Counted from the first letter of the stretch, positions 1-5,192 are shown. The stretch is DNA of 6,851 bases from an uncultured Actinomycetes bacterium (GCA_946481495.1 CAMLNW010000150.1:1-6851), one strand, 5' to 3'. The notes: a model not told the origin generated them from the sequence alone. Program-made: numbers and translations.

Positions 1-91
1 TATTCCCGAGCCACAGCCGAGCCCACTCGAGCGCCTTGCCCACCAGGGCGCCGAACGACAGCGCGTTCGCCATGCGAGCAAACGCAGCCAC
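1..91 (-). CDS. Partial unknown protein, N-terminus only (cut by left edge)
   Basis: The minus strand is open from the left edge to a possible GTG start at 91-89, with an ATG six codons further in at 73-71. After the ATG nearly every codon ends in G or C, as expected for a real gene in this genome, and the peptide is amphipathic: it begins MANALSFGALVGKALEWARL. A GGGG tract (97-100) lies five bases upstream of the GTG and could be a weak ribosome-binding site; the ATG has none. The frame also stays open upstream of the GTG, so the start is uncertain. It would be transcribed divergently from the membrane-protein gene at 208. I do not recognise the family, and only about 24-30 residues are visible, so no function is proposed. 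Confidence 0.35.
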   Translation of the reverse strand, partial: MAAFARMANALSFGALVGKALEWARLWLGN

Positions 92-207
92 CGGATCCCC
101 GTGTGGACCTGGGGCGACGAAGCAGTTTCGAAGACAACGGACGGCTAGACCGACGCGATCGATATGCCCGGCGAGCATCAGATCTCGGTCGACGGCGCCG
201 AACTGAG

Positions 208-765
208 ATGCTGCCGTCGATGAGCCGCCGCCAGGGCCTATGGGTGTCGGGGATCGTGGCCACCTTGCTGTTCGCAGCGATGGCGGCGCTCGACCTGCGC
301 ATGCAGAGCACCGGGGGACCGGGGATCGTCGGCTACGAGCTCGCCTGGTCGACCGACCGGGTGACCCAGATCCTCGCCGAGTGGGGACACACCGGCCAGG
401 AGGCGGCGCGCATCTCGCTGCTGCTCGACTTCGCCTACCTGGCCGCCTATGGGGCCTTCTTCACGCTTGCCGTCCTGGCGCTACGCGACAGCGCCCGTGA
501 GCGTGGTTGGGACGCCTACGCTCGCTACGGCAAGCCGATCGCCTTCCTGCCGGCGATCGCAGCCGCCTGCGACGCCGCGGAGGACCTGGGTCTGCTGGTG
601 ATGCTCGGAGGCCACGGCGCGACACGGCTCCCGCCACTGCCCGCCCTGTTCGCGCTGGCGAAGTTCGTCGCGCTCGCGATCGTCCTCGTCTACGTGGCCG
701 TCGGCCTCGTCGCGCTGGCGCGCACTCACCTGCGCTGGAGCGACGTACGCGATCCGTCAACGTAG
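208..765 (+). CDS. Four-helix integral membrane protein of unknown function
   Basis: The protein is 185 residues if the ATG at 208 is used. Four hydrophobic segments are visible at about residues 10-29, 69-92, 109-133 and 146-171, with a soluble loop between the first two. Helix 2 carries D74, Y77 and Y81. Helix 3 carries an acidic cluster (D122, E125, D126), and helix 4 has a lysine (K152). Buried charged residues of this kind suggest a conserved functional core rather than a simple anchor. The frame is open upstream to the window edge, but the segment before 208 is a run of Arg, Asp and Ser that looks non-coding; a GTG at 103 is therefore an unlikely start. An ATG at 220 is nearly as good, and neither ATG has a clear Shine-Dalgarno sequence. 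The 3' end overlaps the convergent HEPN gene by 9 bases. I recognise no named family or enzymatic motif. Confidence 0.7.
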   Translation: MLPSMSRRQGLWVSGIVATLLFAAMAALDLRMQSTGGPGIVGYELAWSTDRVTQILAEWGHTGQEAARISLLLDFAYLAAYGAFFTLAVLALRDSARERGWDAYARYGKPIAFLPAIAAACDAAEDLGLLVMLGGHGATRLPPLPALFALAKFVALAIVLVYVAVGLVALARTHLRWSDVRDPST

Positions 766-1158
766 CGCTACACGCTCTGCCAATTCGACGAGCCGTCGCG
801 CGTTGCGCAGCGCGATCGTCGTCTTCTGATTGCTCACATAGAGCATTCCGTAGTGCGCCTCGTCTTTGAGACTGAGCAATCGCCGCAGCGCCTTGGCCAT
901 GTCGTCGCCAACACCAGGCACACGCGCAACGACCGCCTCCGCCTCGCGATGGTCCTGACCCCGCGAGCGCTCACCGAGCGCGATGCAACAAGCCGCGTCG
1001 GACGCAGCGATCCCCGAGAGAACACTGAGCGACGCCGCCACGCTCAGAGAAGCGTCGAGGTCGTTGTCGTTGACGATCTCGGCGCCCTCGAGGAAGTGAC
1101 GAGCATGATCGAGCCGGACGCGACCATCCGCGCTGTCACACGGCTGGGTCCGTGTCAT
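757..1158 (-). CDS. HEPN-domain protein, partner of the MNT protein
   Basis: This 133-residue, mostly helical protein resembles HEPN-domain proteins common in actinobacteria. The conserved core is an alanine-rich helix (about residues 37-60), the segment GERSRGQDHREA (62-73), and later LKDEAHYG (97-104) followed by a final helix. HEPN proteins are often ribonucleases that use an R-x(4-6)-H motif. R64-x5-H70 fits that spacing, but it sits in the middle of the domain and differs from the RX4HXY motif of HepT toxins, so nuclease activity is not assured. The ATG at 1158 overlaps the TGA of the upstream MNT gene as ATGA, implying translational coupling, and this sets the start: a longer in-frame extension to 1308 would run through the MNT coding region and reads as low-complexity Cys/Arg-rich sequence. 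As the second gene of the operon it would be the toxin, or the target of modification, in an MNT-HEPN pair. The 3' end overlaps the convergent membrane-protein gene. Confidence 0.82.
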   Translation of the reverse strand: MTRTQPCDSADGRVRLDHARHFLEGAEIVNDNDLDASLSVAASLSVLSGIAASDAACCIALGERSRGQDHREAEAVVARVPGVGDDMAKALRRLLSLKDEAHYGMLYVSNQKTTIALRNARRLVELAERVALR

Positions 1159-1775
1159 CGCGCCGGCCTCAACAACGACGCGACCCGACGGCCAGCGAGA
1201 TCCACGGCATCGGCCCGCACACTGCCCAAGATCGGCGGTGCACGATCGATCAGATCCGCGATCTCGTCGGATCCGACCTCGACCGTCCCGGCATTGTTGC
1301 CCGTCCATGCCCTGACCCGCTCGGCGAGGCGATCGACCTGAGCCCGCCAGCCGCGATCGTCCTCGTCGACACCAGCTGGGCGCACCAGAAAGAGGTCTAC
1401 GTCGCTGTCGACGCCACCATCGCCGCGGGCGGCTGAGCCGAACAGCGCCGCCGACTCAGGCTGGAGCTCCCAAGTGTCGAAATCGTTGCGCAGGCGGTCG
1501 ACCAGAGCTACGCGCAGCTCCACAAGCTGAATAATCGCCGGGATCGCCAGATGATCACGGTTGAGCTCGTAGAGCAACGCCGCACCGGCGCGCTGACGCG
1601 TTGCGGCTCCGTGCTCCACCAGCCGCTCCATCACATGACGAGTCCACTCTTGCGAGCGGTCCGACCTACGCGCGATCTCCCGACCGGACAGCGGCGAGGT
1701 CGTGCGGACGAGAACGGCTAGAGCGTCGAGGTCGGCCGTCGAGGAGACTAGAGAGTATGGACGCGACAGATCCAT
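1155..1775 (-). CDS. Winged-helix DNA-binding / MNT-type nucleotidyltransferase protein
   Basis: The 206-residue protein has two parts. Residues about 13-80 form a winged helix-turn-helix; the recognition region is near SGREIARRSDRSQEWTRHVM (30-49), followed by a wing. Residues about 105-200 form a minimal nucleotidyltransferase fold with the motif GSAARGDGGVDSDVD (113-127), which is G-S-x10-D-x-D with metal ligands D125 and D127; E166 is a possible third acid. In MntA/HepT-type systems the MNT protein acts as antitoxin by adding AMP to the HEPN partner. The fused winged helix suggests this one also binds DNA and may repress its own promoter. The stop codon overlaps the HEPN start (ATGA). No Shine-Dalgarno sequence precedes the ATG, but a TATCAT box lies exactly at -12 to -7 from the A of the start codon, consistent with a leaderless mRNA. 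Whether this pair is toxic, or regulates something else, is not shown by the sequence. Confidence 0.88.
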   Translation of the reverse strand: MDLSRPYSLVSSTADLDALAVLVRTTSPLSGREIARRSDRSQEWTRHVMERLVEHGAATRQRAGAALLYELNRDHLAIPAIIQLVELRVALVDRLRNDFDTWELQPESAALFGSAARGDGGVDSDVDLFLVRPAGVDEDDRGWRAQVDRLAERVRAWTGNNAGTVEVGSDEIADLIDRAPPILGSVRADAVDLAGRRVASLLRPAR

Positions 1776-1777
1776 AC
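1755..1777. repeat. 23-bp inverted repeat over the MNT start codon (candidate operator)
   Basis: Perfect 7-bp arms GTATGGA (1755-1761) and TCCATAC (1771-1777) are separated by 9 bp. The right arm contains the MNT start codon (1775-1773), and the left arm overlaps the -35-like sequence proposed for the P450. Such a site could be bound by the winged-helix domain of the MNT protein. Alternatively, in RNA it could fold the first codons of the MNT message into a short hairpin. Function is inferred. Confidence 0.45.
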
Positions 1778-1786
1778 GACTATGAT
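1758..1786 (+). promoter_or_regulatory. Candidate promoter for the P450 gene
   Basis: TGGACG (1758-1763; four of six matches to TTGACA) is followed by a 17-bp spacer and TATGAT (1781-1786; five of six matches to TATAAT). Transcription would start near 1793, giving a leader of about 23 bases with no visible Shine-Dalgarno sequence before the P450 ATG at 1816. A second weak box, TAATAC (1803-1808), lies at -13 to -8 from that ATG and could instead give a leaderless message. Confidence 0.45.
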
Positions 1787-1787
1787 A
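1782..1787 (-). promoter_or_regulatory. -10 element for a leaderless MNT-HEPN transcript
   Basis: On the minus strand this reads TATCAT and occupies -12 to -7 relative to the A of the MNT ATG (1775), the geometry expected when transcription begins at the start codon. No good -35 lies at normal spacing; CTGACA occurs but 22 bp upstream. The element shares its bases with the P450 -10: CTATGATAG (1780-1788) is symmetric about its central base. Confidence 0.45.
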
Positions 1788-1788
1788 G

Positions 1789-1802
1789 CAGTCACTAGAC
1801 TG
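1789..1802. promoter_or_regulatory. Palindrome CAGTC-ACTA-GACTG in the divergent promoter gap
   Basis: Perfect 5-bp arms flank a 4-bp centre. It lies directly beside the shared -10 element, covers the expected P450 transcription start, and sits just upstream of the MNT -10, so a protein bound here could affect both directions. No family-specific consensus is recognised. Confidence 0.3.
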
Positions 1803-1809
1803 TAATACC

Positions 1810-1821
1810 TGTCAGATGACA
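1810..1821. promoter_or_regulatory. Palindrome TGTCA-GA-TGACA covering the P450 start codon
   Basis: Perfect 5-bp arms with a 2-bp centre; the ATG at 1816-1818 lies inside. It could be an operator or simply chance symmetry. No Shine-Dalgarno sequence is present here, so this block takes the place where one would normally be found. Confidence 0.3.
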
Positions 1822-3168
1822 CCGCTTGCCACTCAGGGACATCGCCCCGCCGACCCGCTGCCGCCCGGCCCGACCGGTCCCGGCCCGCTCGTCTTCGCGG
1901 ACTTCCTGCTGCGCCCCGGCGGCTTCCTGGAGAGTGCGAAGCGGCGCTACGGCACGCCGTTCAGCTTCAACCTGTCGCGCGAGCGCACGGTCGTGATCAC
2001 CGACGACCCGGCGACGATCAAGCAGGTCTTCACCAGCGATCCGACCAAGCTGCTGGCCGGTGTCGGCAACCAGCCGCTGCGGCCGTTCCTCGGCCCGCGC
2101 TCGGTGCTGACGCTCGACGACCCGGAGCACATGCGCCAGCGCAAGCTGCTGCTGCCGCCGTTCCACGGCGACCGGATGAAGCTCTACGCCGAGACGATCG
2201 CCAGTGCCGCCGACCGCGAGCTGTCGCGCTGGCCGGTCGGCGAACCGTTCGCCGTCCAGCCGTCGATGCAGGCGATCACGCTCGAGGTGATCATGCGCGC
2301 GGTGTTCGGGGTCAGCGACGACGCGGCGCGCATGGCTGAGATCGCCGAGCCGCTGCGCCGGCTGCTCGACTCGATGAGCGACGTGCGCCGGCTGTTCGCG
2401 CTCCAGCTCGGCAACTCGAACCGCAACGGCCCACTCAGCCCGTGGCGCCGCTTCCGCAAGACGCTGCTCCACCCCGCCAACGACGCGCTCTACGAGGAGA
2501 TCCGCGCCCACCGCGCCGACGCGAACGTCGCCGAGCGCGACGACATCCTGTCGATGCTGCTCTCCGCCCGCGACGAGGACGGCGATGGCCTAACCGACTC
2601 CGAGCTGCGCGACGAGCTGATGACGCTGCTGCTCGCCGGCCACGAGACGACCGCCACGGCGCTGTCCTGGACGCTCGAGCGGCTGATCCGCCATCCCGAC
2701 GTGCTCGCCAGCGTGACCGAGGAGGCCCGTGCCGGCGACGGCGACGACTACCTCGATGCCGTCATCAAAGAGTCCCTGCGTCTCCGCCCCGTCGTCCCGG
2801 CCGTCGCCCGCTACCTGACCGAGCCGACCGAGCTCGGTGGCCGCGTCCTGCCGGCCGGCGTCCACATCACCCCCTCGATCTACCTCACCCACCGCAACCC
2901 GGCGATCTACCCCGAGCCCGAGCGCTTCCGCCCCGAGCGCTTCCTCGAGCGCCCCGCCGGCACCTACGAGTGGATCCCCTTCGGCGGCGGCACCCGCCGC
3001 TGCCTCGGCGCCACCTTCGCGCTGTTCGAGATGAAGATCGTCCTCGGCGAAGTGCTGCGGCGGTTCGACCTACAGACGATCAATGCCCCAGGCGAGCGGA
3101 TCGCCCGACGCGCGATCACGTTCAGCCCGCGGCGGGGCGGGCAGATTCAAATCACCCGCGCTTCCTGA
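1816..3168 (+). CDS. Cytochrome P450 monooxygenase
   Basis: This is a complete, soluble 450-residue class I bacterial P450, catalysing oxygen insertion into an unidentified, probably lipophilic substrate with electrons from a ferredoxin and reductase not encoded here. All hallmarks are present: a proline-rich N-terminus (LPPGPTGPGP, 15-24), C-helix H105-x3-R109 for heme propionate contact, the I-helix oxygen-activation motif AGHETT (274-279), K-helix E319-x2-R322, the PERF region (about 366-376), and the heme loop PFGGGTRRCLG (388-398) with C396 as the thiolate ligand. The N-terminal half (VFTSDP, GNQPLRPFLGPRSVL, RKLLLPPFHGDRM, QAITLEVIMRAVFGV) resembles the CYP110/CYP135/CYP138-like group, but the exact family cannot be assigned by eye. 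It is transcribed divergently from the MNT-HEPN operon with a 40-bp gap and no redox partner or biosynthetic neighbour. The ATG at 1816 lacks a Shine-Dalgarno sequence, but the sequence just after it fits a normal P450 N-terminus. Confidence 0.96.
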   Translation: MTPLATQGHRPADPLPPGPTGPGPLVFADFLLRPGGFLESAKRRYGTPFSFNLSRERTVVITDDPATIKQVFTSDPTKLLAGVGNQPLRPFLGPRSVLTLDDPEHMRQRKLLLPPFHGDRMKLYAETIASAADRELSRWPVGEPFAVQPSMQAITLEVIMRAVFGVSDDAARMAEIAEPLRRLLDSMSDVRRLFALQLGNSNRNGPLSPWRRFRKTLLHPANDALYEEIRAHRADANVAERDDILSMLLSARDEDGDGLTDSELRDELMTLLLAGHETTATALSWTLERLIRHPDVLASVTEEARAGDGDDYLDAVIKESLRLRPVVPAVARYLTEPTELGGRVLPAGVHITPSIYLTHRNPAIYPEPERFRPERFLERPAGTYEWIPFGGGTRRCLGATFALFEMKIVLGEVLRRFDLQTINAPGERIARRAITFSPRRGGQIQITRAS

Positions 3169-3179
3169 CACATCCGAAG

Positions 3180-3827
3180 TCAGCGGACTAGCTTCTCGAC
3201 TTGTATCGGTCCGTTGGCGCGTAGGGCGAGCGTGTTGTTGGTCACGGGTATCTGCTTGGTCTTGGTGGGAGCGTCGCGTTGGCTGACGATCGCCGATCTC
3301 GCCCAGTCTGGCGCGAGGCCGAGCATGACGAAGTCGGTTGGCGTTGCTCGAGGGTTGGTGTTTGGCTTGGTTACGGTGAGAGTCAGGCCATGTCGTCTGG
3401 TGGCGGTGGTCGTGTCGCAGGCGGTTGCGCCTGTGCTGGCTTGGGTGAGGCAGATGACGGCGTTTCCCTCGACGATCCAGACCGCGTCGCCGGTGGTGGT
3501 GCGGGTGAGTTGCGCGCGTTCGAACTGTAGGCCAAAGGTGGTGGTTCCGCCGAGGACTCTGGCGATCGCTTTCCTCGTCCGTTGAGGCATGCGCTCGGGT
3601 TGGGTGTGCAGGATCGCGAAGGGCATGGGGCGAGAAGGTCGGCCTTCCAGCTCTTCGAGGCCGCGTCGCACGAGTTGCGTTTGCAGGTCGTGCGGGGTCG
3701 CGGTCTGGCTTGTCGGCTCGTTCGCGGGCTTTGGCGGGTCGTCGTCCTGGACGATCGCCCAGACGATGGCGGCTATGGCTAGGCAGAGCGCCGCGGCGAA
3801 GGCGTACTTGGTCGAGGGCTTTCGCAT
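3180..3827 (-). CDS. Membrane-anchored or secreted protein of unknown function
   Basis: The protein is 215 residues. A short basic start (MRKPSTK) precedes one hydrophobic segment (about residues 8-26) with no obvious signal-peptidase site, so it is probably a signal anchor with the rest outside the membrane. A polar linker rich in Asp, Pro and Thr (28-46) leads to a domain with a helical part (47-62 and 81-92) and a beta-rich part. The latter holds GDAVWIVEGNAVICL (113-127) and two cysteines, C126 and C137, that could form a disulfide. The motif APDWARSAIV (172-181) follows. I recall similar secreted proteins with a VWLV..G..CL core in Thermoleophilia, but none with a defined role. Third codon positions favour G/C, supporting coding, though A-ending codons (CAA, CGA, AGA, CTA) are more frequent than in the P450. 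It is convergent with the P450 (11-bp gap) and separated from the upstream secreted-repeat gene by a strong hairpin. No Shine-Dalgarno sequence is visible. Confidence 0.75.
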   Translation of the reverse strand: MRKPSTKYAFAAALCLAIAAIVWAIVQDDDPPKPANEPTSQTATPHDLQTQLVRRGLEELEGRPSRPMPFAILHTQPERMPQRTRKAIARVLGGTTTFGLQFERAQLTRTTTGDAVWIVEGNAVICLTQASTGATACDTTTATRRHGLTLTVTKPNTNPRATPTDFVMLGLAPDWARSAIVSQRDAPTKTKQIPVTNNTLALRANGPIQVEKLVR

Positions 3828-3850
3828 GGGTTGGTTGGCGGTGGTAGGGG

Positions 3851-3895
3851 GACGGGCTGCGGAGGGCGGCGGTTGCCGCCCTCCGCGATGCCGTC
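3851..3895 (-). terminator. Strong hairpin after the secreted repeat-protein gene
   Basis: A perfect 12-bp stem, GCGGAGGGCGGC (3859-3870) with GCCGCCCTCCGC (3875-3886), closes a GGTT loop. Beyond a small internal loop, GACGG (3851-3855) pairs with CCGTC (3891-3895). It begins about 20 bases after the stop of the minus-strand gene at 3916 and before the start of the next minus-strand gene. No U-tract follows, so it would be a U-less hairpin terminator or a 3'-end stabiliser. Confidence 0.6.
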
Positions 3896-3915
3896 CAGCT
3901 GTGCTCCTCTTGGGT

Positions 3916-5076
3916 TTAGAAGAACACTCCGACGGTGTCGGTTCCGTCGTTGTTCCAGTCGCCGGCCAACGGCCACGTCCCGGCGCCGCCTCCGTAGAGG
4001 AAGCTGAAATCGCCGATGCCCGTGCTGTTGGTGTTGCGCAGATACCACGTTCCCGAGCTGGGCACGTAGATGCTGATCGTGTCCGTCCCGTCGTTGTTCC
4101 AGTCGCCCACTACCGGCCAGGTTCCGACAGCGCCGCCGTAGGTGAAGTTCAGATCGCCTCCACCGGCGGTGTTGGTGTTGCGCAGATGCCACCAACCCGT
4201 GCTCGGAACATGGATGCCGATCGTGTCGACACCATCGTTGTTCCAATCACCCGCAACGGGGAACGTCGTAGTGCCCCCGCCGTAGATGAAGTTCAGATCG
4301 CCTCCACCAGCGGTGTTGCTGTTGCGCAAATGCCACCAACCCGAGGCCGGCACGTAGATGCCGATCGTGTCGATGCCGTCGTTGTTCCAGTCGCCGACGA
4401 CCGGGAGCGTCCCCGCGCCGCCACCGTAGACGAACGTGACGTCCGCGCCACCAGCGGTGTTGCTGTTGCGCAGATGCCACGTCCCCGAACTCTGCACATA
4501 GATCCCCGGGGTATCGACTCCGTCGCCGTCCCAATCACCCTTGACGACCGGATGGCCGGGCGCACCATAAATGAAGCTGGTGTCCGCAACGCCCTGATCG
4601 TTGGTGTCGCGAAGCGACCAACGCGCCTCACCGGACGGAGGCGGCGGCGGGGGCGGAGGAGGCGGCGGCTCCGGCGAGCCGTGATTGTCCCAAACGGTTC
4701 CGTAGACGACCGCGGGATGGTTCGCCACGTTCGACCCGTTCGCGATGAAAGCCTGGCCCGAGTAGCCAGCGACATTGTCGCTATAGATGCCCTGGTTGGC
4801 TCCGCCAGAGCACTCGTAAGGGCCGCTGACGACCCCAACGCACACCCGCTCTTGCATGCTGTTGCCATAGACCGCCTCGAGATTGCGGGAAACCGAGTCG
4901 GAGCAGATCGATCCGGCTCCGAGGAAGGGCGACTGCAGCGTCGTGCCCCAACAGAACTGATGCTGGCCAGCCTGGGCGACGTTGCTTGCGCCCAACAGGG
5001 CGAAGAACGCCAGCGTGAGCGCGGCCAGCGCTATGGCTGGCAACGCCCATCGGCGATCCAATCGTGTTTGGCTCAT
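3916..5076 (-). CDS. Secreted protein: Cys-rich domain, poly-Pro linker, five FG-GAP/VCBS-like repeats
   Basis: With the ATG at 5076 the protein is 386 residues; a GAGGAG Shine-Dalgarno five bases upstream fixes this start over an ATG at 5154. Residues 1-36 are a Sec signal peptide: basic MSQTRLDRR, a hydrophobic core, and an AQA cleavage site before G37. Residues 37-132 form a compact domain with C42, C58, C79 and C89, probably two disulfides. Residues 137-147 are eleven consecutive prolines. From W153 to the end lie five tandem repeats of 47, 48, 48, 48 and 43 residues, each following W-x-LRxxN...FxYGG...P-x-xGDWNNDGxDTxxI. The DWxxDGxD loop resembles calcium-binding loops of FG-GAP/VCBS propeller repeats. 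It is likely exported and able to bind a surface partner or glycan; substrate and exact fold are unknown. The last repeat stops at the final strand (VGVFF), so the protein ends cleanly within the repeat pattern. A GntR-type palindrome precedes the gene and a hairpin follows it. Confidence 0.88.
   Translation of the reverse strand: MSQTRLDRRWALPAIALAALTLAFFALLGASNVAQAGQHQFCWGTTLQSPFLGAGSICSDSVSRNLEAVYGNSMQERVCVGVVSGPYECSGGANQGIYSDNVAGYSGQAFIANGSNVANHPAVVYGTVWDNHGSPEPPPPPPPPPPPSGEARWSLRDTNDQGVADTSFIYGAPGHPVVKGDWDGDGVDTPGIYVQSSGTWHLRNSNTAGGADVTFVYGGGAGTLPVVGDWNNDGIDTIGIYVPASGWWHLRNSNTAGGGDLNFIYGGGTTTFPVAGDWNNDGVDTIGIHVPSTGWWHLRNTNTAGGGDLNFTYGGAVGTWPVVGDWNNDGTDTISIYVPSSGTWYLRNTNSTGIGDFSFLYGGGAGTWPLAGDWNNDGTDTVGVFF
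3919..4620 (-). repeat. Five tandem 144-bp coding repeats (units of 141, 144, 144, 144, 129 bp)
   Basis: In protein order the units are 4480-4620, 4336-4479, 4192-4335, 4048-4191 and 3919-4047, each beginning with a Trp codon. Units two to four are clearly alike at DNA level; for example the stretch encoding DWNNDG recurs on the plus strand as TCGTTGTTCCAGTC or close variants. The first unit is the most diverged (DWDGDG, one residue shorter). This points to internal duplication, with possible copy-number variation between strains. Confidence 0.9.
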
Positions 5077-5081
5077 CGTTG

Positions 5082-5087
5082 CTCCTC
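5082..5087 (-). promoter_or_regulatory. Ribosome-binding site of the secreted repeat protein
   Basis: On the minus strand GAGGAG lies five bases before the ATG at 5076. It is the best Shine-Dalgarno sequence I found in the window and decides the start, excluding the upstream in-frame ATG at 5154. Confidence 0.85.
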
Positions 5088-5100
5088 GTAGTCGCAGGGG

Positions 5101-5117
5101 AATTGGTAAGACCAATC
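5101..5117. promoter_or_regulatory. GntR-family (PdhR/FadR-type) operator-like palindrome
   Basis: The plus strand reads AATTGGTAAGACCAATC. The core ATTGGT-AAG-ACCAAT (5102-5116) has perfect 6-bp arms and a 3-bp centre. It fits the TnGTnnnACnA pattern bound by FadR/FCD-type GntR regulators and is nearly identical to the E. coli PdhR consensus AATTGGTnnnACCAATT. It lies 26-40 bases upstream of the secreted-protein start codon, where a repressor could act. No GntR regulator is encoded in the window, so the binding protein is unknown. Confidence 0.55.
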
Positions 5118-5149
5118 GATCCTCCCAGCCAACGACCCCACCCGACCCT

Positions 5150-5192
5150 GACAATCTGCCTAATCCAGAGGCCCCGGATTAGGCAATTTGTC
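5150..5192 (-). terminator. Hairpin downstream of the PucR-type regulator gene
   Basis: A perfect 10-bp stem, TGCCTAATCC (5157-5166) with GGATTAGGCA (5176-5185), encloses a 9-base loop. After a 2x2 internal loop, GACAA (5150-5154) pairs with TTGTC (5188-5192). It starts about 25 bases after the stop of the minus-strand regulator gene and lies upstream of the next minus-strand gene. There is no clear U-tract on the minus strand. It most likely separates the two transcription units, though an operator or leader role is possible. Confidence 0.55.

Noticed and set aside
103..207. GTG-initiated N-terminal extension of the membrane protein.
   Set aside because: The added 35 residues are Arg/Asp/Ser-rich with no membrane-protein character, and the frame is simply open to the edge.
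164..223. A 19-codon small ORF whose TGA overlaps the ATG at 220 (ATGA), like a leader peptide.
   Set aside because: No Shine-Dalgarno sequence, no attenuator-like structure seen, and such short ORFs are common by chance. It would matter only if the membrane-protein start is at 220.
1795..2511. A 238-codon minus-strand frame inside the P450.
   Set aside because: It overlaps a P450 with every family motif intact, and its translation is Arg/Glu/Gln/Ala-rich shadow sequence.
3165..3183. Short inverted repeat CTGAC-N9-GTCAG across the stop codons of the convergent P450 and 3180 gene.
   Set aside because: A five-pair stem with a nine-base loop and no U-tract is too weak to call a terminator; part of the symmetry comes from the two TGA stops.
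3589..5091. A 500-codon plus-strand open frame antisense to the secreted repeat protein.
   Set aside because: It mirrors the repeat gene, has no domain or signal, and arises because high-GC repeats lack stops on the other strand. The minus-strand gene has a Shine-Dalgarno sequence, a signal peptide and coherent repeats.
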